Source: JBAUHN01 sp049680295
GTDB lineage: Bacteria; Pseudomonadota; Alphaproteobacteria; Rhodobacterales; Rhodobacteraceae
DNA length: 15,527 nt
Reading direction: 5' to 3'
Assembly: GCA_049680295.1 (NCBI GenBank)
Contig: JBAUHN010000390.1
Span: forward strand, 1 to 15,527
Below, piece by piece: positions 7,479 to 13,494 of the stretch. The notes beneath the pieces were generated by a model. The model saw nothing but the letters and a program-made list of their open reading frames with translations, did not search any database and had not been told where the DNA came from. Made by a program: the position numbers and the translations under genes. Every line of letters starts with the position of its first letter. Position 1 is the first letter of the stretch.

Positions 7479-7576
7479 TACCCGGTCACCACCACGCCGC
7501 CGTCAACCACCATCGCCTGTCCGGTCACAAAAACAGACCTGTCTTTCAGGTCATGGGATGTCGCTGTCAGGCTCAT
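7478..7576 (-). pseudogene. Short-chain dehydrogenase relic: N-terminus fused in frame to C-terminus
   Basis: A 32-residue open frame starts at ATG 7576-7574 with AAAGGA in front and ends at TAA 7480-7478. Its first part, SLTATSHDLKDRSVFVTG (residues 2-19), is a typical SDR N-terminus up to the start of the TGxxxGxG cofactor motif. Without a break it continues as QAMVVDGGVVVTG, a typical SDR C-terminal end (GQxxVVDGG). The roughly 200 or more residues in between, including the glycine-rich loop and the Ser-Tyr-Lys active site, are missing. The simplest reading is one in-frame deletion, possibly at a repeat encoding FVTG, of a sugar dehydrogenase gene that once led the dgo unit. It cannot be catalytic, but keeps its start, ribosome site and coupling to dgoK. 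The substrate of the ancestor is unknown. Confidence 0.75.
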
Positions 7577-7633
7577 ACACGCGTTCCTTTGATGACCCGT
7601 AGCGTCTCAGGAAAGGACCACGGCAGGGTCAGC

Positions 7634-7762
7634 CTATGGTTCACCAAGTGCCCCCCGCTTAGCAGTTTTGACTCGAATTTCAACTGATAGACGATCGCCC
7701 GACAGGGTATACTTTGTCGCAACACCGATTGATTGTGCGGCATAATACCAAGGCTCCTGACC
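7634..7762 (-). pseudogene. Possible aldose 1-epimerase (mutarotase) fragment
   Basis: One minus-strand frame is open for 42 codons, from just after a TAA (7765-7763) to a TAG (7636-7634). It reads EPWYYAAQSIG and then YTLSGDRLSVEIRVKT. This resembles the central beta-strands of aldose 1-epimerases, where a PW-x-Y/F segment is followed by a TL-x-GD-x-L-x-V-E-x-x-V strand. No start codon, catalytic His or Glu region is present and the flanks in this frame are closed by stops, so if real it is a decayed remnant. A mutarotase would fit a galactose unit. The call rests on one short stretch and is tentative. Confidence 0.35.
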
Positions 7763-7906
7763 TTAACCACATTACATCGTAGCTGAGCCGCAAACTTGCC
7801 CGGATAAGCAAGAACACTTTAGTTTGTACATCTGGACGAATTTGACGGACTACTCCGATTACAAAAAACTGCCTTGGCAATCAGCTGGTCCCCTGGAACT
7901 CAAGCC

Positions 7907-7935
7907 TTGATCACCGCCAGTTGGCCGATTATACG
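7907..7935 (+). promoter_or_regulatory. Candidate sigma-70 promoter for rplO-secY-adk
   Basis: TTGATC at 7907-7912 is followed after 17 bp by TATACG at 7930-7935 (or after 16 bp by TTATAC). This would start transcription near 7942, about 90 nt before rplO. A promoter here is expected because no ribosomal gene lies upstream in the window to supply read-through. This is pattern matching only. Confidence 0.4.
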
Positions 7936-8031
7936 CCCCCGGTGGATGCCTGCGTCCGCATAGAATCATGAAACGCCGCGTTTGGCCGCTCCCGTCGCTG
8001 GGGGTCACATCCGGCAAAAGGAGAAGCGACA

Positions 8032-8514
8032 ATGAAACTGAATGAACTTTCCGACAACGAAGGCGCCACAAAAAAACGCAAACGCATTGGCCGTGGTCCG
8101 GGTTCCGGCACCGGCAAAATGGGTGGCCGTGGTATTAAAGGTCAAAAATCCCGCTCAGGCGTGGCGATCAACGGCTACGAAGGCGGTCAGATGCCTTTGT
8201 ACCAACGTCTGCCAAAGCGTGGCTTTACCAAGCCGAACCGCAAGTCCTTTGCCGTTGTGAACCTTGGCTTGATCCAGAAATTCATCGACGCCAAAAAGAT
8301 CGACGCGAAAAAAGCCATCACCGAAGATGTGCTTGTGGCCTCGGGTCTGGTGCGCCGCAAACTGGACGGTATCCGGGTTCTGGCCAAAGGTGATGTAACG
8401 GGCAAGCTGGACTTGCAGGTTACCGGCGCGTCGAAATCTGCCGTAGATGCGGTCGAAAAGGCGGGCGGCAAATTGACGCTATCAGCACCTGCGGCGGCAC
8501 CTGCAACTGAGTAA
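8032..8514 (+). CDS. rplO: 50S ribosomal protein L15
   Basis: This 160-residue large-subunit protein binds 23S rRNA late in assembly. MKLNELSDNEGATKKRKRIG opens the protein, followed by the glycine- and lysine-rich rRNA-binding segment with GRGPGSGTGKMGGRGIKGQK and GGQMPLYQRLPKRGF, all family hallmarks. The C-terminal half (VLVASGLVRRKLDGIRVLAKG) is the globular domain. The alanine-rich tail is usual in alphaproteobacteria. The ATG at 8032 has a strong AAAAGGAGAA ribosome site. It is the first ribosomal gene in the window; rpsE and rpmD are not upstream, so it appears to head its own transcript with secY following 121 bp later. Confidence 0.97.
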   Translation: MKLNELSDNEGATKKRKRIGRGPGSGTGKMGGRGIKGQKSRSGVAINGYEGGQMPLYQRLPKRGFTKPNRKSFAVVNLGLIQKFIDAKKIDAKKAITEDVLVASGLVRRKLDGIRVLAKGDVTGKLDLQVTGASKSAVDAVEKAGGKLTLSAPAAAPATE

Positions 8515-8575
8515 CGCTTGGGTTTTGACTTGTGAGCGGCCGAACGGCCCCTTACATATATCCAAGTTTTCCTGA

Positions 8576-8609
8576 ACGCCGCCCCGCCGGAAAACGGCTT
8601 GGGCGGCGT
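8576..8609 (+). promoter_or_regulatory. Long stem-loop between rplO and secY
   Basis: ACGCCGCCC at 8576-8584 pairs perfectly with GGGCGGCGT at 8601-8609. Inside, GCCG at 8586-8589 pairs with CGGC at 8595-8598 around a GAAAA loop, leaving a small C/TT internal loop. It makes 13 base pairs, nearly all G-C. There is no T-run after it, so it is not a standard terminator. It sits 26 nt before the secY start and could protect or process the mRNA, or tune secY translation relative to rplO. The function is inferred. Confidence 0.6.
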
Positions 8610-8635
8610 CTGCATAAAAGAAAAGAGCACCATCC

Positions 8636-10000
8636 ATGGTATCTGCCGTCGAAAACATGGCCGCCAACACCAGCTGGGCTGCGCTGGGTAAAGCGACTGA
8701 CCTGCGCAATCGCATATTGTTCACACTAGGCTTGCTGATCGTTTACCGATTGGGGACGTTCATTCCGGTTCCCGGCATTGATGGCGCGGCCCTGCGCGAG
8801 TTTATGGCCGAGGCCGGTCAGGGCATTGGCGGCATGGTCAGCATGTTCACAGGTGGTGCACTGGGCCGGATGGGCATTTTTGCTCTTGGGATCATGCCCT
8901 ATATCTCGGCCTCGATTATCGTCCAGTTGATGACCTCGATGGTTCCTAAGCTGGAACAATTGAAAAAAGAGGGCGAACAGGGCCGCAAAAAGATCAACCA
9001 ATACACGCGTTTTGGCACGGTGGCGCTGGCGACTTTGCAAGCCTACGGTTTGGCCGTCAGTCTGGAAGCGGGCGATATTGCGGCTGATCCGGGCATGTAT
9101 TTCCGCATTGCTTGCATGATCACGCTGGTGGGCGGCACGATGTTCCTGATGTGGCTGGGCGAACAGATCACCGCACGCGGCATCGGCAACGGTATCAGCC
9201 TTATTATCTTTGTTGGCATTATCGCTGAAGTGCCCGCAGCCATCGCGCAGTTCTTTGCGTCTGGCCGGTCCGGTGCTGTCAGCCCTGCAGTGATTATCGG
9301 GGTGCTGATCATGGTGATCGCCACGATTATGTTTGTGGTCTTCATGGAACGCGCCCTGCGCAAGATCCATATTCAGTATCCGCGTCGCCAGGTGGGCATG
9401 AAAGTCTATGACGGCGGATCATCGCATCTGCCGGTCAAAGTAAACCCGGCGGGCGTGATTCCGGCGATCTTTGCCTCATCCTTGCTGTTGCTGCCTGTGA
9501 CAATCAGCACGTTCTCGGGCAATTCGACCAGCCCGATTATGTCGTGGCTGCTGGCCAACTTTGGCCCCGGTCAGCCGCTATACCTGTTGTTCTTTGTCGC
9601 GATGATCGTGTTCTTTGCTTATTTCTACACCTTCAACGTGTCGTTTAAGCCTGAAGATGTTGCGGACAATCTGAAAAATCAAAACGGCTTTGTGCCCGGC
9701 ATTCGCCCCGGCAAGAAAACGGCTGAATATCTGGAATACGTGGTAAACCGGGTTCTGGCTCTGGGTGCCGCCTATCTAGCGGCCGTTTGCATTTTGCCGG
9801 AAATTCTGCGCGGACAGTTCGCCATCCCATTTTATTTTGGCGGGACGTCGGTGCTGATTGTGGTTTCGGTCACAATGGATACGATCCAACAGGTTCAAAG
9901 CCATCTGTTGGCCCATCAATATGAAGGTTTGCTTGAAAAGTCGCAACTGCGCGGCAAGGGCGCCAAAACACGCAAAAAACGGAGTCCCGTACGCCGATGA
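8636..10000 (+). CDS. secY: Preprotein translocase channel subunit SecY
   Basis: The 454-residue inner-membrane protein forms the protein-conducting channel of the Sec translocon with SecE and SecG. Ten transmembrane helices can be followed, from the first (RNRILFTLGLLIVYRLGTFIP region) to the last (FGGTSVLIVVSVTMDTIQQV region). Family landmarks are GIMPYISASIIVQLMTS for the second helix and plug side, the cytosolic loop KKEGEQGRKKINQYTRFGTV, GIGNGISLIIF, and the basic tail GKGAKTRKKRSPVRR. The ATG at 8636 gives the standard Rhodobacterales N-terminus MVSAVENMAANTSWAALGKA; the ribosome site is a weak AAAAGAG. The stop overlaps the adk start (ATGA), so the two are translationally coupled. Confidence 0.97.
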   Translation: MVSAVENMAANTSWAALGKATDLRNRILFTLGLLIVYRLGTFIPVPGIDGAALREFMAEAGQGIGGMVSMFTGGALGRMGIFALGIMPYISASIIVQLMTSMVPKLEQLKKEGEQGRKKINQYTRFGTVALATLQAYGLAVSLEAGDIAADPGMYFRIACMITLVGGTMFLMWLGEQITARGIGNGISLIIFVGIIAEVPAAIAQFFASGRSGAVSPAVIIGVLIMVIATIMFVVFMERALRKIHIQYPRRQVGMKVYDGGSSHLPVKVNPAGVIPAIFASSLLLLPVTISTFSGNSTSPIMSWLLANFGPGQPLYLLFFVAMIVFFAYFYTFNVSFKPEDVADNLKNQNGFVPGIRPGKKTAEYLEYVVNRVLALGAAYLAAVCILPEILRGQFAIPFYFGGTSVLIVVSVTMDTIQQVQSHLLAHQYEGLLEKSQLRGKGAKTRKKRSPVRR

Positions 10001-10644
10001 ACATTATTCTTCTTGGGCCCCCTGGGGCAGGTAAAGGCACACAAGCGCGGATTCTTGTTGAAGGGCGCAATATGGTGCAGCTTTCAACCGGCGATATGCT
10101 GCGTGAAGCCAAAGCATCCGGCACCGAAATGGGCAAGATGGTTGCCGGTGTCATGGCCCGAGGCGAATTGGTGACAGACGAGATCGTGATCGGTCTGATT
10201 CAGGAAAAGCTGCAAGGCGACAACAAAGGTGGGTTCATCTTTGACGGCTTTCCGCGCACTTTGGAGCAGGCGGACGCTTTGGGGCGTTTGCTTGAGGCCG
10301 AAGGCAAGACACTTGAAGCCGTGGTCGAAATGCGTGTGGACGATGAAGCCCTTGTTAGTCGCATTACTGCCCGTTCTACCTGCAGCGGCTGTGGTGAAGT
10401 GTATAACGACCAGACCAAACCGATTCCGGCCAACGGAATTTGCACCGGTTGTGGCAAAAAGACCGAATTTACCCGCCGTGCCGATGACAATGAAGAAAGC
10501 CTGAAAACCCGTCTGATGGCCTATTACAAACAGACCTCGCCGTTGATTGGCTATTATTACGCCAAGGACAAGCTAAGCTCGGTAAATGGTCTGGGTGCAA
10601 TCGAAGACGTTCAGGAAGAGATCGCAAGCGCGCTTGACGCATGA
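9997..10644 (+). CDS. adk: Adenylate kinase with four-cysteine lid
   Basis: The 215-residue cytosolic enzyme interconverts ATP + AMP and 2 ADP. It shows the P-loop GPPGAGKGT at residues 7-15, the AMP-binding LSTGDMLR at 29-36, DGFPRTLEQA and the lid. The lid carries Cys129, Cys132, Cys149 and Cys152 (CSGCG and CTGCG), the arrangement of zinc-binding lids, in contrast to the cysteine-free lid of E. coli. RRADDNEE follows, with the conserved arginines. Its ATG is inside the secY stop, and GGAG lies upstream within secY. Linkage of secY and adk is common across bacteria. A 274-bp gap separates it from rpsM. Confidence 0.97.
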   Translation: MNIILLGPPGAGKGTQARILVEGRNMVQLSTGDMLREAKASGTEMGKMVAGVMARGELVTDEIVIGLIQEKLQGDNKGGFIFDGFPRTLEQADALGRLLEAEGKTLEAVVEMRVDDEALVSRITARSTCSGCGEVYNDQTKPIPANGICTGCGKKTEFTRRADDNEESLKTRLMAYYKQTSPLIGYYYAKDKLSSVNGLGAIEDVQEEIASALDA

Positions 10645-10731
10645 CGCGGCGTTTCGTTCGTTGATCGGGGGCAATTTCTGACCGGCCTGGACACTGGATT
10701 GGCCGCAATCGCCGAGTTTCATTGGCATGCC

Positions 10732-10758
10732 TTGACGCCCCAGCCAAAAGCCCATAAT
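10732..10758 (+). promoter_or_regulatory. Candidate promoter ahead of the rpsM (alpha) operon
   Basis: TTGACG at 10732-10737 and CATAAT at 10753-10758 each match the sigma-70 consensus at five of six positions, but their spacing is only 15 bp. Transcription would begin near 10765 and give a leader of about 150 nt before rpsM. The long gap after adk supports a separate start here. This is pattern matching only. Confidence 0.35.
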
Positions 10759-10784
10759 CAGCGCTATCTCTAACGAGAATCAAA

Positions 10785-10859
10785 TTGCAACGACGGTCGC
10801 GCCTGACTTGCAAGATCACCTGATCAGCTGATGCCCGACGGCTATTATTCGCCTCGGGC
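10785..10859 (+). promoter_or_regulatory. Structured leader before rpsM
   Basis: Two possible stems lie in the gap: TTGCAA at 10785-10790 with TTGCAA at 10808-10813, and a stronger one GCCCGA at 10833-10838 with TCGGGC at 10854-10859, extended by GGC/GCC (10840-10842 and 10851-10853) around a TATTATTC loop. Between them is GATCA-CC-TGATC (10814-10825). The second stem ends 60 nt before the rpsM start. An RNA leader regulated by a ribosomal protein is possible but not shown; it has no evident likeness to the E. coli alpha-operon pseudoknot. Confidence 0.4.
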
Positions 10860-10918
10860 TTCACGTTGTGAAAAAAGGGTCTGGAATCACGGACCCGCAA
10901 CGAAAAGGAAAACGACAC

Positions 10919-11287
10919 GTGGCACGTATTGCCGGCGTAAATATCCCGACTGCAAAGCGGGTTCCAATCGCCCTCACTTATATCACTGGTATCGGCAACA
11001 CTTCGGCGAAAGCCATTTGCGAAGCTGTTGGCATCGACCAAAGCCGCCGTATCAACGAATTGTCCGACGCTGAAATCCTGTCAGTGCGCGAATATATTGA
11101 TGCGAATTATTCTGTCGAAGGCGATCTGCGCCGCGACACTCAGATGAACATCAAGCGCCTGATGGATCTGGGTTGCTACCGTGGCCTGCGTCACCGTCGC
11201 AACCTGCCCGTCCGTGGTCAGCGCACCCACACCAACGCTCGCACCCGCAAAGGCCCCGCTAAGGCCATTGCCGGCAAGAAGAAGTAA
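10919..11287 (+). CDS. rpsM: 30S ribosomal protein S13
   Basis: This 122-residue protein of the small-subunit head contacts the P-site tRNA and the intersubunit bridges to 23S rRNA and L5. ARIAGVNIPTAKRVPIALTY begins the protein, ITGIGNTSAKAI is the helix-two-turn-helix, and the C-terminal RGLRHRRNLPVRGQRTHTNA with RTRKGPAKAI is the basic extension. The start is GTG at 10919, with AAAAGGAAAAC upstream. A longer GTG-initiated frame opens at 10868, but its extra 17 residues are not part of S13 and the ribosome site favours 10919. rpsK follows 15 bp downstream. Confidence 0.97.
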   Translation: MARIAGVNIPTAKRVPIALTYITGIGNTSAKAICEAVGIDQSRRINELSDAEILSVREYIDANYSVEGDLRRDTQMNIKRLMDLGCYRGLRHRRNLPVRGQRTHTNARTRKGPAKAIAGKKK

Positions 11288-11302
11288 GGGAGGGTTTGAT
11301 CA

Positions 11303-11692
11303 ATGGCACGCGAAAGAACCAAGGTTAAGCGCAAGCAGAGCAAGAACATCGCCGCAGGTGTGGCGCATGTTAACTCGTCCTTTAACAATACCAAGATCCT
11401 GATTTCCGACGTTCAGGGCAATGCAATCGCATGGTCCTCTGCCGGTACAATGGGTTTCAAGGGCTCACGGAAATCGACACCTTATGCAGCGCAAATGGCT
11501 GCCGAAGATGCCGGTCGCAAAGCGCAAGAGCATGGCGTGAAAACGCTCGAAGTCGAAGTGCAAGGCCCCGGTGGCGGACGTGAAAGCGCATTGCGCGCTT
11601 TGGCAGCTGCGGGTTTCAACATCACCTCAATCCGTGATGTGACACCAATGGCGCACAACGGTTGCCGCCCACCAAAGCGCCGCCGCGTTTAA
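11303..11692 (+). CDS. rpsK: 30S ribosomal protein S11
   Basis: This 129-residue protein of the small-subunit platform lines the E-site region of the mRNA path with S7. Landmarks are the basic N-terminus MARERTKVKRKQSKNIAAGV, HVNSSFNNTKILISDVQGNA, SSAGTMGFKGSRKSTPYAAQ, the GPGGGRESALRAL segment and the closing RDVTPMAHNGCRPPKRRRV. Length is normal. GGGAGGG precedes the ATG. It is co-transcribed with rpsM; 110 bp and a terminator-like hairpin separate it from rpoA. Confidence 0.97.
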   Translation: MARERTKVKRKQSKNIAAGVAHVNSSFNNTKILISDVQGNAIAWSSAGTMGFKGSRKSTPYAAQMAAEDAGRKAQEHGVKTLEVEVQGPGGGRESALRALAAAGFNITSIRDVTPMAHNGCRPPKRRRV

Positions 11693-11703
11693 GTATTTTA
11701 CCA

Positions 11704-11744
11704 TTGAGGCCGTGTCGTTTGACATGGCCTCAAATCGCTTTTTT
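11704..11744 (+). terminator. Terminator-like hairpin between rpsK and rpoA
   Basis: TTGAGGCCGTGTC at 11704-11716 pairs along all 13 positions, with one G-U pair, with GACATGGCCTCAA at 11721-11733 around a GTTT loop. A run of six T follows at 11739-11744 after a 5-nt spacer. This has the form of an intrinsic terminator inside the operon. The spacer before the T-run may make it partial, allowing read-through into rpoA. Confidence 0.6.
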
Positions 11745-11756
11745 GAAACCTCGAGC

Positions 11757-11786
11757 GTCTGCACCTTTCGGACATGGGGCGCAGAC
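11757..11786 (+). promoter_or_regulatory. Second stem-loop before rpoA
   Basis: GTCTGC at 11757-11762 is complementary to GCAGAC at 11781-11786 across an 18-nt loop. It ends seven bases before the GGAGGG ribosome site of rpoA, so it could influence translation initiation or serve as an alternative fold to the hairpin just upstream. Evidence is base-pairing only. Confidence 0.3.
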
Positions 11787-11802
11787 AAGGATGGAGGGAC
11801 GC

Positions 11803-12819
11803 ATGATCCATAAAAATTGGGCTGAATTGATCAAGCCTCAGCAACTTGACGTAAAACCCGGAAACGACCCGACGCGGCAAGCCACAGTTGTTGCCGAACC
11901 GCTTGAGCGTGGCTTTGGTCTGACCATGGGCAATGCACTGCGCCGTGTATTGATGAGCTCGCTGCAGGGCGCGGCGATTACATCTGTGCAAATCGACAAC
12001 GTATTGCACGAATTCTCATCCGTGGCTGGTGTGCGTGAAGACGTCACAGACATCATCCTGAACCTCAAGGGCGTGTCCTTGCGCATGGAAGTCGAAGGGC
12101 CAAAGCGCCTGTCGATTTCGGCAAAAGGCCCGGGCGTTGTCACCGCTGGCGATATTTCGGATTCGGCTGGCATCGACGTGCTGAACCGTGATCACGTGAT
12201 CTGCCACCTTGATGATGGCGCCGACGTCTACATGGAACTGACCGTAAACACCGGTAAAGGCTATGTCGCAGCGGAAAAGAACAAGCCGGAAGACGCGCCA
12301 ATCGGGTTGATCCCAATTGATGCAATCTATTCGCCGGTCAAAAAAGTCAGCTACGATGTGCAGCCGACCCGCGAAGGTCAGGTTCTGGACTATGACAAGC
12401 TGACGATGAAGGTCGAAACCGATGGCTCGATCACGCCGGATGATGCGGTGGCTTTTGCCGCCCGCATTCTGCAAGATCAGTTGGGCATCTTCGTCAACTT
12501 CGACGAACCAGAATCCGCGTCCCGCCAGGACGATGACGATGGTCTTGAGTTCAACCCACTGCTCTTGAAGAAAGTGGACGAGCTGGAATTGTCAGTACGC
12601 TCGGCGAACTGCCTCAAGAACGACAACATCGTCTACATCGGCGACCTGATCCAGAAAACCGAAGCCGAAATGCTGCGCACGCCGAACTTTGGCCGCAAAT
12701 CCTTGAACGAAATCAAGGAAGTGCTGTCAGGCATGGGTCTGCACCTCGGCATGGACGTCGAGGATTGGCCACCGGACAACATCGAAGATCTGGCCAAGAA
12801 ATTCGAAGACGCCTTCTAA
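11803..12819 (+). CDS. rpoA: DNA-directed RNA polymerase subunit alpha
   Basis: The 338-residue alpha subunit dimerises to nucleate RNA polymerase assembly and binds UP elements and activators through its C-terminal domain. The N-terminal domain (about 1-235) includes PLERGFGLTMGNALRRVLMS, the dimerisation and beta-contact helix, and HEFSSVAGVREDVTDIILNL. After an acidic linker, the C-terminal domain (about 255-325) has DELELSVRSANCLKNDNI, with Arg266 matching the DNA-contacting Arg265 of E. coli, and NFGRKSLNEIKEVLSGMGL. The ATG at 11803 follows GGAGGG at 11793-11798. The frame stays open upstream over 47 further codons, but these overlap rpsK and are not part of alpha. Confidence 0.97.
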   Translation: MIHKNWAELIKPQQLDVKPGNDPTRQATVVAEPLERGFGLTMGNALRRVLMSSLQGAAITSVQIDNVLHEFSSVAGVREDVTDIILNLKGVSLRMEVEGPKRLSISAKGPGVVTAGDISDSAGIDVLNRDHVICHLDDGADVYMELTVNTGKGYVAAEKNKPEDAPIGLIPIDAIYSPVKKVSYDVQPTREGQVLDYDKLTMKVETDGSITPDDAVAFAARILQDQLGIFVNFDEPESASRQDDDDGLEFNPLLLKKVDELELSVRSANCLKNDNIVYIGDLIQKTEAEMLRTPNFGRKSLNEIKEVLSGMGLHLGMDVEDWPPDNIEDLAKKFEDAF

Positions 12820-12828
12820 GAATTCGCG

Positions 12829-12933
12829 GGCCGGGGGCGACCTCGGCCTGCAATTGGACGAACGGGCATCCTGCCCCAAGGAGAGTTGGCGCTACGCACG
12901 CCAGCCAGACAAAGTAAAACCGCCCGTAGAGGG
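12829..12933 (+). promoter_or_regulatory. Three small stem-loops between rpoA and rplQ
   Basis: The first is GGCCGGGG (12829-12836) with CCTCGGCC (12841-12848), an 8-bp stem with one G-U pair capped by a GCGA tetraloop of the GNRA class. Next, GGGCA-TCC-TGCCC forms a 5-bp stem at about 12864-12876. The third is GCCC-GTAGA-GGGC at about 12922-12934. None has a T-run. They may stabilise the 3' end of the rpoA segment or separate expression of rplQ; this is inferred. Confidence 0.4.
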
Positions 12934-12951
12934 CAAAACTGGAGAAATGAA

Positions 12952-13374
12952 ATGCGTCACGCACGTGGTTACCGCCGCCTGAACCGGACCCATGAACACC
13001 GCAAAGCGTTGTTCTCGAACATGGCAGGCTCGCTCATTGAACATGAGCAGATCAAGACAACTTTGCCCAAGGCAAAAGAGCTCAAGCCAATCATCGAAAA
13101 GATGATCACGCTGGCCAAACGCGGTGATCTTCATGCCCGCCGCCAGGCTGCATCCAAGCTGAAGCAAGACCAGTATGTCGCCAAACTGTTCGACATCCTT
13201 GGCCCGCGTTACAAAGACCGCCAGGGTGGTTACGTGCGCGTGCTGAAGGCTGGCTTTCGCTATGGTGACATGGCGCCGATGGCGATCATCGAATTTGTTG
13301 ATCGTGACCGCGACGCCAAGGGTGCCGGCGACAAAGCACGCATTGCCGCCGCCGAGGCCGCAGCCGAAGAATAA
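12952..13374 (+). CDS. rplQ: 50S ribosomal protein L17
   Basis: This 140-residue large-subunit protein sits near the peptide exit tunnel. MRHARGYRRLNRTHEHRKAL, LFSNMAGSLIEHEQIKTTLP and AKELKPIIEKMITLAKRGDL form the conserved core; GGYVRVLKAGFRYGDMAPMA closes the fold. It ends with an alanine- and charge-rich tail (GAGDKARIAAAEAAAEE) of the type seen in alphaproteobacteria. The ATG at 12952 has GGAGAAA upstream. A TTG at 12886 in the same frame, next to a GGAGAG, would add 22 unrelated residues and is less likely. It is the last gene of the operon, with the terminator 33 bp after its stop. Confidence 0.96.
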   Translation: MRHARGYRRLNRTHEHRKALFSNMAGSLIEHEQIKTTLPKAKELKPIIEKMITLAKRGDLHARRQAASKLKQDQYVAKLFDILGPRYKDRQGGYVRVLKAGFRYGDMAPMAIIEFVDRDRDAKGAGDKARIAAAEAAAEE

Positions 13375-13406
13375 GACCTGATTGGAAAGCTGAGTGATCA
13401 GTTTTC

Positions 13407-13442
13407 AAGACCCCCGTCTCCGACCCGAGGCGGGGGTCTTTT
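13407..13442 (+). terminator. Strong intrinsic terminator after rplQ
   Basis: AAGACCCCCGTCTC at 13407-13420 pairs over 14 positions (one T-G) with GAGGCGGGGGTCTT at 13427-13440 around a CGACCC loop, and the 3' arm runs into TTTT. It is a textbook Rho-independent terminator for the rplO-to-rplQ cluster. Confidence 0.92.
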
Positions 13443-13494
13443 CGTTGTGCGGGTGCCGTTTTGACCATGGCCATATCTGCGGCGCACCCTTAGA

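Larger units (their letters stand above)
7577..8031. other. 455-bp gap between the sugar unit and rplO
   Basis: There is no intact gene here. The left part (to about 7765) carries the possible epimerase fragment on the minus strand. From about 7766 to 7900 I see nothing recognisable apart from a small stem CTTGC/GCAAG at 7795-7812. The right part holds a candidate promoter and the leader of rplO, with a short palindrome AAACG-CCG-CGTTT at 7971-7983 and the rplO ribosome site. The genes rpsE and rpmD, which normally precede rplO in the spc operon, are absent. Confidence 0.6.

Noticed and set aside
7573..7770. Minus-strand 65-codon frame upstream of the dehydrogenase relic, whose stop overlaps the relic start as ATGA
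   Set aside because: The overlap is suggestive of an operon end, but the start would be a GTG without a ribosome site and I recognise no family. The possible epimerase fragment lies in another frame of the same DNA.
7968..8045. Possible leader peptide starting at ATG 7968 upstream of rplO
   Set aside because: It has no ribosome site, overlaps the rplO start out of frame, and its sequence shows no attenuation-type codon run.
8525..8562. TTGACT with a downstream TATATC in the rplO-secY gap as a secY promoter
   Set aside because: Spacing is about 26 bp, well outside the range for a sigma-70 promoter, and the 17-bp position is GC-rich.
8726..9370. Minus-strand open frame (214 codons) inside secY
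   Set aside because: It is antisense to secY with a composition rich in His, Asp and Arg, typical of the complement of membrane-protein codons.
12886..12951. TTG start extending L17 by 22 residues
   Set aside because: The GGAGAG lies immediately next to the TTG, too close for initiation, and the L17 family begins at MRHARGYRRLNR, which has its own ribosome site.
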